From Rossellomorea vietnamensis (GTDB taxonomy: Bacteria; Bacillota; Bacilli; Bacillales; Bacillaceae_B): a DNA stretch of 64,000 bases. The translations under genes and the position numbers were made by a program. Positions 9,618-19,048 of this stretch are shown here, piece by piece. The stretch covers positions 63,040 through 127,039 of the forward strand of contig NZ_VTEH01000006.1 in the NCBI RefSeq assembly GCF_008180615.1. The letters are read 5' to 3'. The notes beneath the pieces are model-generated. The model was given only the letters and a program-made list of their open reading frames with translations, searched no databases and had not been told where the DNA came from. The first letter of the stretch is position 1. The number at the start of each line of letters is the position of its first letter.

Positions 9618-9643
9618 TGGAATAGCCACAAAGTTTACGAAAT
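9618..9643 (+). repeat. Single arm of the TTTACGAAA repeat family
   Basis: TATATGGAATAGCCACAAAGTTTACGAAA matches TATATGGAATAGCAACAAAATTTACG at 32607-32632 and the arm at 4849-4872. No protein is supported in this stretch. Confidence 0.5.
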
Positions 9644-9721
9644 GCGCCTTCTTGAATTGAAAACCGGAGCACCATCACTGATATTCCCAAGAATATCTCA
9701 GAAGAAAAGGGGCTGTTTCGG

Positions 9722-9750
9722 TTTACAATAAATTATTCATCCTGTATACT
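9722..9750 (+). promoter_or_regulatory. Sigma-A promoter of the znu operon
   Basis: TTTACA (9722-9727), 17-bp spacer, TATACT (9745-9750): a near-consensus vegetative promoter about 120 bp ahead of znuC. Confidence 0.65.
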
Positions 9751-9760
9751 TCTTATATTA

Positions 9761-9773
9761 AATCGGAACGATT
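9761..9773 (+). promoter_or_regulatory. Possible Zur operator
   Basis: AATCGGAACGATT is a 5-3-5 palindrome embedded in TTAAATCGGAACGATTCTTA. It lies about 10 bp after the TATACT box, where repressor binding would block transcription. It shares the AATCG / CGATT halves with the known Bacillus Zur box but the spacing is shorter, so the call is tentative. Confidence 0.4.
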
Positions 9774-9867
9774 CTTATAGCCTCTTTCGTATCTTGTAGT
9801 TTTCCTCCTAATCTAATGAGGATGACGCTTGAAGGGAAGACGGTTTTTTTATGAAGGGGTTTTTCTC

Positions 9868-10650
9868 GTGGAGAATTACAAATCAGTTATAGATATAAAT
9901 CATTTAAGCTTTCGCTATGATAAAGAAGTTGTATTAGAAGACATCAACCTGTCGATTCCTAAAGGAGCGTTTTTGGGTATTGTTGGACCAAACGGCTCTG
10001 GAAAGTCAACGCTGTTAAAGCTGATTCTTGGTCTGCTTAAACCAAAGGAGGGGGAAATCCGCTTATTTGGACAGTCTCAACAAAAATTCAAGGATCGGGA
10101 CAGAATTGGATATGTCTCCCAAAAAGCAAACTCATTCAATACAGGCTTTCCTGCCACCGTCAAGGAAGTGGTGTCAAGCGGCCTAACTAAAAAGGTCGGT
10201 ATGTTCCGCATGATTGGCAAGAAACATTCTTCACAAGTAGAAAAAGCTATTGAATCTGTTGGAATGACTCCATTTGCCAGCCGGAATATAGGTGAATTAT
10301 CAGGCGGGCAGCAGCAAAGGGTATTCATCGCGAGGGCCCTGGTGAGCGAGCCGGAAGTTCTGATACTGGATGAACCGACTGTAGGTGTCGACAGCAGGAA
10401 TGTAGCGGCTTTCTATGAGATGCTGGAGCATTTGAATAAAGACCTGGAGATTACATTGCTTCTGGTAACCCATGATATCGGAACGATTTCAAGTAAAGTC
10501 ACGCATGTAGCCTGTTTGAATAAAAAACTTCATTTCCATGGAAATACTATGGAGTTTGAGAACCTTCAGGAAAGTGAACTTTCAGGCATTTACGGCCATG
10601 ATGTTCAATTGCTTCATCATGATCACAGCCAAGAGGAGGCCGACAGATGA
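9868..10650 (+). CDS. znuC: Zinc ABC transporter, ATP-binding protein
   Basis: A 260-residue ABC ATPase (znuC/adcC type) that powers high-affinity zinc import. Motifs: Walker A GPNGSGKST (about 41-49), signature LSGGQQQR, Walker B LILDEPTVGVD and the switch histidine in VTHD. The GTG at 9868 is chosen since GAAGGGG lies 8 bases upstream; longer in-frame starts (TTG at 9829) add a non-homologous leader. It overlaps znuB by four bases (ATGA), and znuB overlaps zur the same way, giving a tightly coupled operon. No zinc-binding lipoprotein gene is next to it, so the substrate protein must be encoded elsewhere. Confidence 0.92.
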   Translation: MENYKSVIDINHLSFRYDKEVVLEDINLSIPKGAFLGIVGPNGSGKSTLLKLILGLLKPKEGEIRLFGQSQQKFKDRDRIGYVSQKANSFNTGFPATVKEVVSSGLTKKVGMFRMIGKKHSSQVEKAIESVGMTPFASRNIGELSGGQQQRVFIARALVSEPEVLILDEPTVGVDSRNVAAFYEMLEHLNKDLEITLLLVTHDIGTISSKVTHVACLNKKLHFHGNTMEFENLQESELSGIYGHDVQLLHHDHSQEEADR

Positions 10651-11510
10651 TTGAAGCATTATTGAATTACGAATTCTTGCAAAATGCCTTTCTGACAGGC
10701 CTTCTGATCGGCATTATTGCACCATTGATCGGTGCATTCATCGTAGTAAGAAGATTATCCCTGATTGCGGATGCTCTAAGCCACGTAACACTTTCCGGGA
10801 TAGCGGCCAGCCTATTTTTAAGCAAAAATATTCCTGCTATGGCTGGTTTAAATCCTCTGTATTTAGGGATGGCATTTTCTGTGACGGGATCCCTATTCAT
10901 AGAACGGTTGAGAAGCCTTTACAAACACTACCAGGAATTGGCGATTCCAATCATTTTATCCGGCGGTATCGGCATTGGTGTCATTTTCATTTCATTGGCA
11001 GATGGATTCAATACTGACCTTTTCAGCTATCTTTTTGGAAGTGTCAGTGCAGTCAGCAGAACTGATTTATATTTAATCCTGATCGTTACAGTCATTGTGC
11101 TTGCCATAATTATATTTCTTTATAAAGAATTATTTTTGTTGTCTTTTGATGAGGAATTTGCCAAAGCCTCAGGAATTTCGGCCAAGACGATCCACTTTAT
11201 ATTCATGGTTATGGTCGCATTGGTCATTGCTGCTTCCATGAGAATAGTGGGAATTCTTCTGGTATCTTCTTTGATGACATTACCTGTTGCTGCGAGTATA
11301 AGGGTAGCACGCGGGTTTAAGCAGACAATCGGTTTTTCTCTATTATTCGGGGAATTAGCTGTCATTACAGGCCTGATATCAGCGTATTACCTTGACCTCG
11401 CTCCAGGAGGAACAATAGTCCTCTCAGCGATCCTCATTTTATTACTGACGATTTTGTATAAAAAAATCACTTCCAATCAGGCGGTGAAAAAGGACGGGGT
11501 GACGATATGA
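10647..11510 (+). CDS. znuB: Zinc ABC transporter, permease
   Basis: A 287-residue integral membrane permease of the metal ABC-3 family with about eight hydrophobic segments. Family pattern: [19 protein letters not shown] near residues 34-52 and [12 protein letters not shown] near 208. It overlaps znuC upstream and zur downstream by ATGA. It forms the membrane channel of the zinc importer with ZnuC. Confidence 0.93.
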   Translation: MIEALLNYEFLQNAFLTGLLIGIIAPLIGAFIVVRRLSLIADALSHVTLSGIAASLFLSKNIPAMAGLNPLYLGMAFSVTGSLFIERLRSLYKHYQELAIPIILSGGIGIGVIFISLADGFNTDLFSYLFGSVSAVSRTDLYLILIVTVIVLAIIIFLYKELFLLSFDEEFAKASGISAKTIHFIFMVMVALVIAASMRIVGILLVSSLMTLPVAASIRVARGFKQTIGFSLLFGELAVITGLISAYYLDLAPGGTIVLSAILILLLTILYKKITSNQAVKKDGVTI

Positions 11511-11917
11511 AATTGGATGAAGCCTTGGTGCTTATGAAGGAAAAGGGATATAAACATACAGGAAAGCGGGAGCAGATGCTTGAGCTTTTCTCGTTTTCAG
11601 ACCGCTACTTGACTGCGAAAGATGTTCTTGAAAGTATGAAGGATGAGTACCCGGGATTAAGTTTTGATACAATCTACCGTAACTTATCTCTATTTGTGGA
11701 ACTTGAAATTCTGGAAGAAACCGAACTTTCGGGAGAAAAGCATTTCCGGTTTACCTGTTCTAATCATCATCATCACCATCATTTTATCTGCATGGACTGT
11801 GGAAAAACAAAGGCCATTAATACCTGTCCAATGGAAATTCTGCAGGAAAGCTTGAATGGATATGATATTTCAGGACACAAATTTGAGATTTACGGTAAAT
11901 GTCCTGAATGCAGCTGA
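11507..11917 (+). CDS. zur: Zinc uptake regulator Zur (Fur family)
   Basis: A 136-residue Fur-family repressor. The N-terminal winged helix (about 10-80) includes [13 protein letters not shown]. The dimerisation domain carries a striking run of six histidines (NHHHHHHF, about 87-92) and two CxxC pairs, CMDCG and CPEC, for structural zinc. Location as third gene of the znu operon, as in B. subtilis, supports Zur rather than Fur or PerR. It would shut down this operon when zinc is sufficient, possibly at 9761-9773. Confidence 0.93.
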   Translation: MKLDEALVLMKEKGYKHTGKREQMLELFSFSDRYLTAKDVLESMKDEYPGLSFDTIYRNLSLFVELEILEETELSGEKHFRFTCSNHHHHHHFICMDCGKTKAINTCPMEILQESLNGYDISGHKFEIYGKCPECS

Positions 11918-11927
11918 ATAAATGATG

Positions 11928-11958
11928 AAAACCCGGCAGTTGAGAACTGCCGGGTTTT
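11928..11958 (+). terminator. Terminator of znuC-znuB-zur
   Basis: Perfect stem AAAACCCGGCAGTT / AACTGCCGGGTTTT around GAG. It can also serve yqfW arriving from the other side. Confidence 0.92.
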
Positions 11959-11974
11959 CTAATGACCATAGGAT

Positions 11975-12541
11975 TTATTCTTTCAGCCAACTATCCACCC
12001 AGCTGTGTGCTTCCTGCCAGTCATTGACCCTGATGACGCCATCCGGAATAGGATCCTGGTTATACGGCGTGTTAAAAAGAATGACCGGAATGTCCAGGTT
12101 TTCATGGATGGAGACAGCATTATCATGTTTGTCTTCGAAAAAAATATCTACATTATATTTATGGGCTGTCGATACTTTGTCATGTGAACCAATAAGTTCA
12201 ATATGGTGAAATAAAAGATCCTGGTAATTAAACCAGTCTTTTGTCAGTTCTAAAAGATGTGAGGGACGCGCGCTGATAAAATAAAGCTCATGATTGTCCT
12301 TCCAGCCATCCAGCACAGATTTCGCACCTTTTGCCAATGGTGATTCCCTGTAGATGTCTCCCTCTGCCCTTTTAAACCACTCTCCGAAAACCTCTGGTGT
12401 AATATTCAGAACCTCTGTTAGTTCATATTGTGTAATGTCATTCAAAGTAAGCTGCAAATTGAATTCCTTGTTGATAGCAGGAAGAAGAGAGGTGGGACAA
12501 GTTACAGTGCCATCAATATCTATACCGAATCGTTTCTTCAT
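11975..12541 (-). CDS. yqfW: HAD-family 5'-nucleotidase-like protein YqfW
   Basis: A 188-residue haloacid dehalogenase superfamily hydrolase of the NT5C type. Motif I is GIDIDGTV (6-13, with both aspartates), motif II FISARPS, and the acidic motif IV is FFEDKHDNA. It is probably a phosphatase for small phosphorylated compounds, perhaps deoxynucleotides; the substrate cannot be read from the sequence. Good GGAGATG-type ribosome site. Convergent with zur. Confidence 0.85.
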   Translation of the reverse strand: MKKRFGIDIDGTVTCPTSLLPAINKEFNLQLTLNDITQYELTEVLNITPEVFGEWFKRAEGDIYRESPLAKGAKSVLDGWKDNHELYFISARPSHLLELTKDWFNYQDLLFHHIELIGSHDKVSTAHKYNVDIFFEDKHDNAVSIHENLDIPVILFNTPYNQDPIPDGVIRVNDWQEAHSWVDSWLKE

Positions 12542-12889
12542 ATGTACATCTCCTTCATGGTCTGGTGCAGATCTGAGTCGATTTCTCTGATTGAAGCCAA
12601 ATAGGTTTTCTTTTCATTAAGCACAATTGTATTTAATTTATAGCAGCAGGCATGTATTTGAAGATAGGCCTGAGATCTGAGCGGAGCAGTCTATAAAGCA
12701 TGAACACAACCATGACAATAATACTCTGTAAGTAAAAAGGAACCTGAAACAAAGTGTACCATATTCTTGCTAATAATAGGAGATTCACCTAGAGGTTCTT
12801 CATTTTTGACAATCATTAGCATAGGTAAAAAACTGACTTTGACAAACAATAATAATGCTCCTGAATACGGAAAGCGAGGGATTGTAAAA
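12542..12889. other. Divergent promoter region of yqfW and yqfX
   Basis: No gene is supported. TTGACA-like hexamers lie at 12806-12811 and 12838-12843 on the plus strand, but no good -10 is seen at 17 bp. Confidence 0.35.
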
Positions 12890-13291
12890 ATGGATAATGA
12901 GAGACGCAAAAATGACAGCGTTAATCAAGATCTTCAAAATATAGACATCTATCATGACTATATCAAAGTAAACAACAATCCGGAAGCTGAAGTGGTTCAA
13001 AACAAATACAACGAAGAAACAGCGGCAGAACTGACAACTCCTATGGCCCTTGGAAGTGATTTCGAAAGAGATACGGCAGAAGAAACCAATGCCTCAGGAA
13101 AAATTTTGGGATATTCAGCGCTTGCGCTTTCGATTTTGTCACTTTTCATTGTACCTGTTCTTTTTGGTGCAGCCGGAATCGTACTTGGCTTTGTTGCCAG
13201 GAGACGAGGAACAGATGCGCTTGGAACTTGGGCAATAGGCATAGGAGCCGTTTCCATCATTGTTGGAATTTTCGTCTTGCCGTTTTTCTAA
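12890..13291 (+). CDS. yqfX: DUF4190-like membrane protein YqfX
   Basis: A 133-residue protein: hydrophilic N-terminal half (1-70), then two membrane segments (about 75-97 and 110-132) with the DUF4190-like hairpin LGFVARRRGTDALGTWAIGIGAVS. The start at 12890 removes a 41-codon upstream extension of unlikely composition. Function unknown. Confidence 0.8.
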   Translation: MDNERRKNDSVNQDLQNIDIYHDYIKVNNNPEAEVVQNKYNEETAAELTTPMALGSDFERDTAEETNASGKILGYSALALSILSLFIVPVLFGAAGIVLGFVARRRGTDALGTWAIGIGAVSIIVGIFVLPFF

Positions 13292-13331
13292 AAGAGGATT
13301 AGCGGAATTGGGAGCATTCCGGTAATAAAGA

Positions 13332-13363
13332 AAAAGCTTGGCTGAAATATCAGCCAAGCTTTT
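13332..13363 (+). terminator. Terminator of yqfX
   Basis: Perfect 14-bp stem AAAAGCTTGGCTGA / TCAGCCAAGCTTTT with AATA loop. Confidence 0.92.
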
Positions 13364-13425
13364 CTTTATTGTTTAGGAAATTATAAATTCACTCTCTGTG
13401 GATAACTTATAGCTTATTATCCACA

Positions 13426-13548
13426 TCCAGCTTCAGCGCCTAGCCCCTCGGGGTCAAATAACCCTCAGAGAATAAAAGGAAAGTGCGCCTTTTTTCTCTG
13501 AGGAACTTCTGCCTGTAGGGGCTGTTCGAGGCGCTTACGCTTTTGTTC
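13426..13548 (+). repeat. Dispersed hairpin element, copy 4
   Basis: Full body: CAGCGCCTAGCCCCTCGGGG, inner stem CTCAGAGAA / TTCTCTGAGG, GTAGGGGCTGTTCGAGGCGCTTACGC. It is directly followed by copy 5, making a head-to-tail pair. The leader (13380-13425) is of a second type with CTCTGTGGATAACTTATAG. Confidence 0.85.
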
Positions 13549-13550
13549 CG

Positions 13551-13674
13551 TCCAGCTACAGCGCCTAGCCCCTCGGGGTCAAATAACCCCCAGAGAATAA
13601 AGGGAAAGTGCGCCTTTTTTTCTCTGAGGAACATTTGCCTGTCGGGGCTGATCGAGGCGCTTCCGCTTTTGTTC
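13551..13674 (+). repeat. Dispersed hairpin element, copy 5
   Basis: About 90% identical to copy 4 by eye. Its right end touches the ispG stop codon on the opposite strand, as copy 3 does with ispH. Confidence 0.85.
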
Positions 13675-14787
13675 TTAAATCTCTTGTTTCTCTTCTTCTT
13701 CTCTTTGTTTTTTGTAGTGTGCTTCAGCAAGGATATCGATTTCTTTCTTCAATTCCTCGACCATTGTTTCTTCTGGAACTTTTCGGACAGTTTTCCCATG
13801 GCGGAATAGCAGTCCTTCTCCACGGGCACCGGCGATGCCGATGTCTGCCTCTCTAGCTTCACCTGGTCCATTTACAGCACAGCCGAGTACGGCAACCTTA
13901 ATTGGAGCTTTGATGGTAGAGATGTACTCTTCGACTTCGTTGGCAATGCTGATTAGGTCAATTTCAATTCTTCCGCAAGTAGGGCAGGAAATCAGTGTTG
14001 CTGCATTTGCTGCAAGGCCGAATGACTTCAAGAGTTCTCTTGCGACTTTGACTTCTTCTACGGGGTCGGCACTCAATGAAATACGCAGCGTATTTCCGAT
14101 TCCCTTACTCAATAAGGCTCCCAAACCTGCTGCACTTTTCACTGTGCCAGCGAATAGTGTACCGGATTCAGTTATGCCAAGGTGCAATGGGTAATCGAAT
14201 GTCTGGGCTGCTTTTGTATATGCTTCAATAGCAAGGTTCACATCCGATGCTTTCATTGACACGATGATATCATGAAAATCAAGCTCTTCCAGAATTTTAA
14301 TATGGTGCAGGGCACTTTCAACCATACCATCAGCTGTTGGATATCCGTATTTCTCGATGATTTTTCTTTCGAGACTTCCCGCATTCACTCCAATACGGAT
14401 AGGGATACCTTTTTCTTTTGCCGCTTTAACAACTGCTTCCACTTTTTCGCGGCGGCCGATGTTGCCTGGGTTAATCCTGATTTTGTCAGCTCCGCCTTCT
14501 ATTGCTTTCAAAGCAAGCTTGTAGTCAAAGTGGATATCGACTACTAAAGGAATATTGATTTGTTTTTTGATATCAGCAATGGCATTAGCCGCTCGCTCAT
14601 CAGGGCAGGCGACACGGACAACCTGGCATCCTGCTTCTTCAAGACGGTGGATTTCTTTTACTGTAGCTTCCACATCATGTGTCTTTGTCGTTGTCATACT
14701 TTGTATAATAAGCTCGTCATTTCCGCCGATTGTTAAGTTCCCGACTTTGACTGGACGAGTTTTAGAACGATGGATTATTTCACTCAA
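13675..14787 (-). CDS. ispG: 4-hydroxy-3-methylbut-2-en-1-yl diphosphate synthase
   Basis: A 370-residue IspG (GcpE), which converts MEcPP to HMBPP in the MEP pathway. The TIM-barrel N-terminal domain starts with [13 protein letters not shown] and QSMTTTKT; the C-terminal [4Fe-4S] domain has SCPTCGR and [12 protein letters not shown], giving the three cluster cysteines plus the glutamate ligand. The short Glu/Lys-rich tail (EEEEKQEI) is variable in the family. Monocistronic on the reverse strand; HMBPP made here is the substrate of IspH at 3505-4461. Confidence 0.95.
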   Translation of the reverse strand: MSEIIHRSKTRPVKVGNLTIGGNDELIIQSMTTTKTHDVEATVKEIHRLEEAGCQVVRVACPDERAANAIADIKKQINIPLVVDIHFDYKLALKAIEGGADKIRINPGNIGRREKVEAVVKAAKEKGIPIRIGVNAGSLERKIIEKYGYPTADGMVESALHHIKILEELDFHDIIVSMKASDVNLAIEAYTKAAQTFDYPLHLGITESGTLFAGTVKSAAGLGALLSKGIGNTLRISLSADPVEEVKVARELLKSFGLAANAATLISCPTCGRIEIDLISIANEVEEYISTIKAPIKVAVLGCAVNGPGEAREADIGIAGARGEGLLFRHGKTVRKVPEETMVEELKKEIDILAEAHYKKQREEEEKQEI

Positions 14788-14933
14788 GGCTTATTCGCTC
14801 CTTTTGGAAAATTCATTTATAGTGAAACAAAATAATAAGCGTACGAAAGTATTGTATCAATGTTTGATTGAAGTTGACAAGAAATAGATGGTTTCCGATT
14901 GTAAATACTGTTGTTAACAGTTAAGAATCACCA

Positions 14934-15126
14934 AGTTATAAAAAGATAATTTTTAGTTCGAAAATTAGGGAGCGTTTCTAAATTCAGCACCCGAGGGGCC
15001 GTACCCACCGGAACGGACTCAGCCCCTCGGGGTCAAATAACCCTTGGAGAATAAAAGGGAAGACCGCTTTATCTTCTCCAGGGAACATTTGCCTGTCAGG
15101 GCTAACATGGTGCTTGCGCTTTTTTT
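14934..15126 (+). repeat. Dispersed hairpin element, copy 6, with leader
   Basis: Leader TAGTTCGAAAATTAGGGAGCG (14949-14969) as in copies 1 and 3; an extra block CCCGAGGGGCCGTACCCACC (about 14990-15010) is inserted before the usual AGCCCCTCGGGGTC. Inner stem TTGGAGAA / TTCTCCAGGG, right end TGCTTGCGC plus T-run. Confidence 0.8.
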
Positions 15127-15129
15127 CAC

Positions 15130-15266
15130 AAATATTGTTGTTTTCAGATGTTCCGATACTAAGATTTTCTTCTCTACCTGAGGGTGCAGCTCTTTTCTTA
15201 CCATTATTTTCAGTGATATCTTACCCATTTCATGTTAAATAGCAGAAAAGTTTACAATAAGAGCCT
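15130..15266. repeat. Second copy of the element at 4690-4880
   Basis: Shared blocks in the same order: TTGTTGTTTTCAGATG, ATACTAAGATTTTCT, CTACCTGAGGGTGCAGCTCTTTTC and AAAGTTTACAATAAGAGCC. It directly abuts copy 6 of the hairpin element and the 3' end of yqfZ. Confidence 0.6.
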
Positions 15267-15611
15267 TTAATAAAGAGGAAGCTTATAAACCTCTCCAGCT
15301 TGAATATCCTGAGGAGTCGCTCCTTCATTAAGAAATTGAAAATCCTCTATCAGCTGGTCGATGGAAACAGGAAGCGGCCCATCAAGGTTCTGCTCCATTA
15401 AAGACAGAATGGTATCACCTGATTTGATTTTCACCTCGACATATTCTATTTCTATTTCATCAGATATAATTTCTTTCGGTTCTTGTTCAGGTTCCATCAC
15501 AGCAGCTGGTACAGCTGGTTCGGCTGCCCTGGGGAGTGTCCCGGCTTTTAAATCATAATATATGCTATATGAGACGATCATAACCATCAGAAAGATACCA
15601 AGCCTTTTCAT
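15267..15611 (-). CDS. yqfZ: LysM-domain protein YqfZ
   Basis: A 114-residue exported or membrane-anchored protein. Residues 5-22 form a signal/anchor helix; a Pro/Glu-rich linker follows; the C-terminal half is a LysM-like module beginning VEVKSGDTI-like (VKIKSGDTILSLMEQ) and ending AGEVYKLPLY. It probably binds peptidoglycan. The B. subtilis homologue occupies the same place next to ispG. Confidence 0.8.
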   Translation of the reverse strand: MKRLGIFLMVMIVSYSIYYDLKAGTLPRAAEPAVPAAVMEPEQEPKEIISDEIEIEYVEVKIKSGDTILSLMEQNLDGPLPVSIDQLIEDFQFLNEGATPQDIQAGEVYKLPLY

Positions 15612-15912
15612 GAGCTGCTCCTTTCCCTGGAAGGAAAAATTTATATTATATTTCTGAAAAATATCCTTGAAGGATTTCTACTAAATCACTATATGTAATT
15701 CTGCATTTCTCCCTTAGTTTCCTACCTGTTTTCGAACTTTTGGATAACGGGCATACTATTTTTAAAAATAAAGAACGCAACTTTCATACAAATATTACAC
15801 CTGATTTACAATTCCTTAATATTTCTCTGTGAAAATAAAAATGGATACATTGTCGAATATAAACCTTATTTGTAATAGTATGCCGAATGCAGAAGAAATT
15901 GGGGGACTTAGG

Positions 15913-17679
15913 GTGAAGAAAAGGCTGAAGGATATCTTTGACACTACAATGAAAAGAACACGATTGAGAAAAGATACTTTGACCAAAATAGAGGAGGCAG
16001 GGTTCTTTGGCAGATTAAGTTCAAAACTCAGTCTTCAAAACAGACTGTTATTTTTGTTCGTCCTATTATTGACGGTTTCAATCGTGGTGGTGGGGGTCAG
16101 TTCATACATAAAAGCGAAGGAAGCCACTATTGATACTATTGAAAACAGGCTGGGAAGAGAAGCGGAACTAATATCCTATGTGGCTGAAAATCTCAAATTT
16201 CTATATGTCAGTGATGATGAGTACTTCTTTCAGCAGCTGGAAATCAGCATTAGAGATCAAAAGGAGCAGTTGGCCAAAGACGGAATAGAATCAGACATTT
16301 TCTATATCTCGAATAATGAGGTGACCCCCTTTCAAGCTAGCTCGGGTTCAGAACTGAAATTCAATGAAACGCTTGTTTCCAAGATTACGAATGATTCGCG
16401 AACGCTTTTACATGAAACAATCAACGGAAAAGAATATACAATTTCCTCGATGAAGATAAAAGGGATTGATGGACATTATATCCTTGCGGTGCCTTCTGAA
16501 TCATACCTTAATGCGGTAACGGACATGGCACAATTTACCCTTGCTGTTATATTAATCAGTTTAGCTGTGTCATCCATACTCATTCTCTTATTCGTAAGAA
16601 GCTTTACGAAACCTCTCATACAGCTGCAAAATATCATGAGGGAAGTTAGAAATGGCAACTTGAATAAAAGAGCAGAATTTAAAACGAATCTGCCGGAAAT
16701 CCATTCACTGAAAAAAAGCTTCAATATGATGATTGAGCAAATGCGCGATGTTCTTTATGAGCTGAATGAAACTACAATGGAGCTTGAAACAACAGGCATC
16801 AGCCTCAGCAGCTCTTCTGAAGGGGCGCTTAATTTCAGCCGGGAATTAATTGAAGCCATTAATGTAGTACAGCATGGAGCGGAACAAACAGCTAGCAGCT
16901 CAGATAACAGCGTCAATGGATTTCAAATGATGAAGCAAAAAATTGAACAATTGATCAATAATATGGAAACGGTCCATAGAAGCGCAGTAGATATGAACAA
17001 TTCAGCTGAAAAGGGAGAAAGAAATAACACTGAACTTATTGAAGCTATTCATTCCTTTGAAAATGATTTCGCCCATATGACTTCAACAATCCAACAGGTC
17101 AGAAACCATTCTTTATCCATTGCAAACCTGGTGGGCTTGATTAAAGGTGTGGCTGAACAAACTAAACTGTTGGCTTTGAATGCAGCCATTGAAGCAGCGC
17201 GGGCTGGTGAATCAGGAAAAGGTTTTGCGGTCGTTGCTGAAGAGGTGCGGAAGCTGGCAGATCAATCCACTAAAGCTGCAGAAGATATTACAGGCTCGAT
17301 TGAAGGCATGGAAGGGGTCACAATAAGGGCAGCTAAGGAGTTTGATGAAATGCTCTTGAAGATAAAAGGCAACCTGGATACTGCAAGTGAATCAAAAGGA
17401 TCCTTCGACGAACTAATGAAAGAAATAAAGAATGTCAGCGGAAACTTTGAAAAAATGCAATCTGCATTAGTGGAGCTGAAATTGGAACTTCCGCAGCTTG
17501 AACAAGCTACCGTAAGCTTTTCTTCCGTCTCCCAGGAAACTCTGGCAAGCACAGAACAGATGCTGGCCGCAAGCAGCTCACAAATAACAGAAATGGAAAA
17601 TACACATGAAATTGGAATACATCTGAAGTCGCTGTCAAACTCACTTACCACATTATCAAAACGATTCTCTGCCAAATAA
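15913..17679 (+). CDS. Methyl-accepting chemotaxis protein
   Basis: A 588-residue chemoreceptor. Order: basic N-terminal segment (1-45), TM1 (about 50-70), extracellular sensor domain of about 145 residues, TM2 (about 218-242), HAMP, and a long coiled-coil signalling domain with the hairpin tip [19 protein letters not shown] and [12 protein letters not shown]. The start is uncertain: GTG at 15913 has GGGGG seven bases upstream, whereas GTG at 15829 would add 28 residues without a ribosome site. The sensed ligand is unknown. It is not part of the B. subtilis order here, so it is an insertion relative to that genome. The 300 bp upstream hold no other gene. Confidence 0.9.
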   Translation: MKKRLKDIFDTTMKRTRLRKDTLTKIEEAGFFGRLSSKLSLQNRLLFLFVLLLTVSIVVVGVSSYIKAKEATIDTIENRLGREAELISYVAENLKFLYVSDDEYFFQQLEISIRDQKEQLAKDGIESDIFYISNNEVTPFQASSGSELKFNETLVSKITNDSRTLLHETINGKEYTISSMKIKGIDGHYILAVPSESYLNAVTDMAQFTLAVILISLAVSSILILLFVRSFTKPLIQLQNIMREVRNGNLNKRAEFKTNLPEIHSLKKSFNMMIEQMRDVLYELNETTMELETTGISLSSSSEGALNFSRELIEAINVVQHGAEQTASSSDNSVNGFQMMKQKIEQLINNMETVHRSAVDMNNSAEKGERNNTELIEAIHSFENDFAHMTSTIQQVRNHSLSIANLVGLIKGVAEQTKLLALNAAIEAARAGESGKGFAVVAEEVRKLADQSTKAAEDITGSIEGMEGVTIRAAKEFDEMLLKIKGNLDTASESKGSFDELMKEIKNVSGNFEKMQSALVELKLELPQLEQATVSFSSVSQETLASTEQMLAASSSQITEMENTHEIGIHLKSLSNSLTTLSKRFSAK

Positions 17680-17683
17680 GCAA

Positions 17684-18028
17684 GAAAGAGGCTGGGACAA
17701 AACCATAATAAATGCTCTCTTCGCAAAGATTGTGGCTGAGTAAAAAGAATGGATTTCCGCTCCAGGTGCACGACTCCGCGGGGCGGGCGGTGAGCCTCCT
17801 CGGCTTTGCCTGTGGGGTCTCACCTATCCCGCTAGTCCCGCAGGAGGTCGCACACCTTCCACTCCAATCCGTCTACGTTCAGGAAAAATCGATAAATAAC
17901 CTTTAAAGCAACATCTTTCAAATAGAGCCTATTAAAATGAAAGAACCGCATGAAATCAAGTATAAAACCTTGAACTCATGCGGTTTTATTTTTCTACTAT
18001 CCCAACTTATGTCCCAGCCTCTTTTTTT
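17684..18028. repeat. 345-bp element flanked by GAGGCTGGGACA inverted repeats
   Basis: GAAAGAGGCTGGGACA (17684-17699) and TGTCCCAGCCTCTTTT (18010-18025) are 15-bp inverted repeats. Such GAGGCTGGGACA ends are widespread in Firmicutes genomes. Inside lie the GC-rich repeat (17751-17877) and a second hairpin, ACCGCATGA (17943-17951) / TCATGCGGTTTTATT (17978-17992). No ORF. It may work as the terminator for the chemoreceptor gene and, reversed, for yqgB. Confidence 0.7.
17751..17877. repeat. GC-rich palindromic repeat, copy B (complete)
   Basis: Left arm GGATTTCCGCTCCAGGTGCACGACTCCGC and right arm GCAGGAGGTCGCACACC..CACTCCAATCC are inverted and imperfectly complementary. Matches the copy at 1-145. 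Nested in the element at 17684-18028. Confidence 0.75.
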
Positions 18029-18042
18029 TGACGGCGTTCGTA

Positions 18043-18813
18043 TTAAGCTGTTTTCTTTTTAGGAATTTCCTTGATTGTTAAATAAAGGACAATAGAAGTA
18101 ACAATCCAGTCAAGAAAGAAGCTGGCAGGAACAAAGGTGTTTAACATTTCCATTATAGTGAAAAAGATTGTTGAAAGCGTTATACTGTACGCAGTAATCC
18201 GCCATGCCTGTCTATATGGAAGCTTTCTGTGTAAGGCATTGGCGAAAAGCAGTGCAATTAGTGAAAAAATGCTGACCTTAATGAAGGTCATACCAGCTGA
18301 AAAAAGATACAGAATCAGTATGAAAAGAGAAAGGATAATGCCTTTCAGGGAATCCAGTGTCTCCAGGTAATTGGCGATTTCTTCATTGTCAGCCTCCAGT
18401 CCGTCAATCATGGAATAGGGATATGACTGGACTTGTCCGGCAATCACCAAAGCAAATTCATCCTCTAAGAGAGCAACAGCATCTTTTTGTCCGCTCAATT
18501 CAGAGAGTGACACGCTTCCGCTGCTGTCCATTATAAATGTCAAATGTTCTTTCCTGACGGTAACCGGTTCTTGTGAATCAGAGACGAGCACGCCGTCTTC
18601 GATTGAGAAGGCAGGAAGTTCTGATTCAACTGCTGCAATACTCTCGTCAATAGCTTTGTTGGATAAAATTGCAAGGTTATAAGCAGCAGGCAGGATAGAA
18701 ACTAGTACCAGGAGAAATACGTACAAGATTGTTTTCCCTATGCCTTGAAATCGATAAGAAGCTATATCCTTGGGAGAATACAGACTTCTGTATAACTGTT
18801 TGAAAATATTCAT
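18043..18813 (-). CDS. yqgB: DUF1189 family membrane protein
   Basis: A 256-residue membrane protein of the DUF1189 family. An N-terminal motif LYSPKDIASYRFQGIGKTI precedes TM1 (about 27-47); a roughly 100-residue extracytoplasmic domain follows, then three or four TM segments in 155-245 and a basic tail. B. subtilis yqgB lies at the equivalent position; the assignment of symbol rests on this and family. Function unknown. Confidence 0.8.
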   Translation of the reverse strand: MNIFKQLYRSLYSPKDIASYRFQGIGKTILYVFLLVLVSILPAAYNLAILSNKAIDESIAAVESELPAFSIEDGVLVSDSQEPVTVRKEHLTFIMDSSGSVSLSELSGQKDAVALLEDEFALVIAGQVQSYPYSMIDGLEADNEEIANYLETLDSLKGIILSLFILILYLFSAGMTFIKVSIFSLIALLFANALHRKLPYRQAWRITAYSITLSTIFFTIMEMLNTFVPASFFLDWIVTSIVLYLTIKEIPKKKTA

Positions 18814-19048
18814 CTTCTTTTAACACTCCCTAAATAGTTGTCCAATCCTCATTTTATGCCCGACAATGCCTTTACATCAAGCGGTAATTAGAATTTTATA
18901 ATTAGCAGGCTAATATGGATGTCAGAGAGTATAGATGCTGCTTCAAAAAAAACTTAAAAAAGTCTTTACTTTATCTTCATAATGCATTAATAATTGAAAG
19001 GGGTTTTTGTTGTTTGATGTCGAAATCTTTAATTAGGGGTTGAAATCT

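Noticed and set aside
15829..15912. 28-residue N-terminal extension of the chemoreceptor
   Set aside because: GTG at 15829 has no ribosome site, while GTG at 15913 has one; kept as alternative only.
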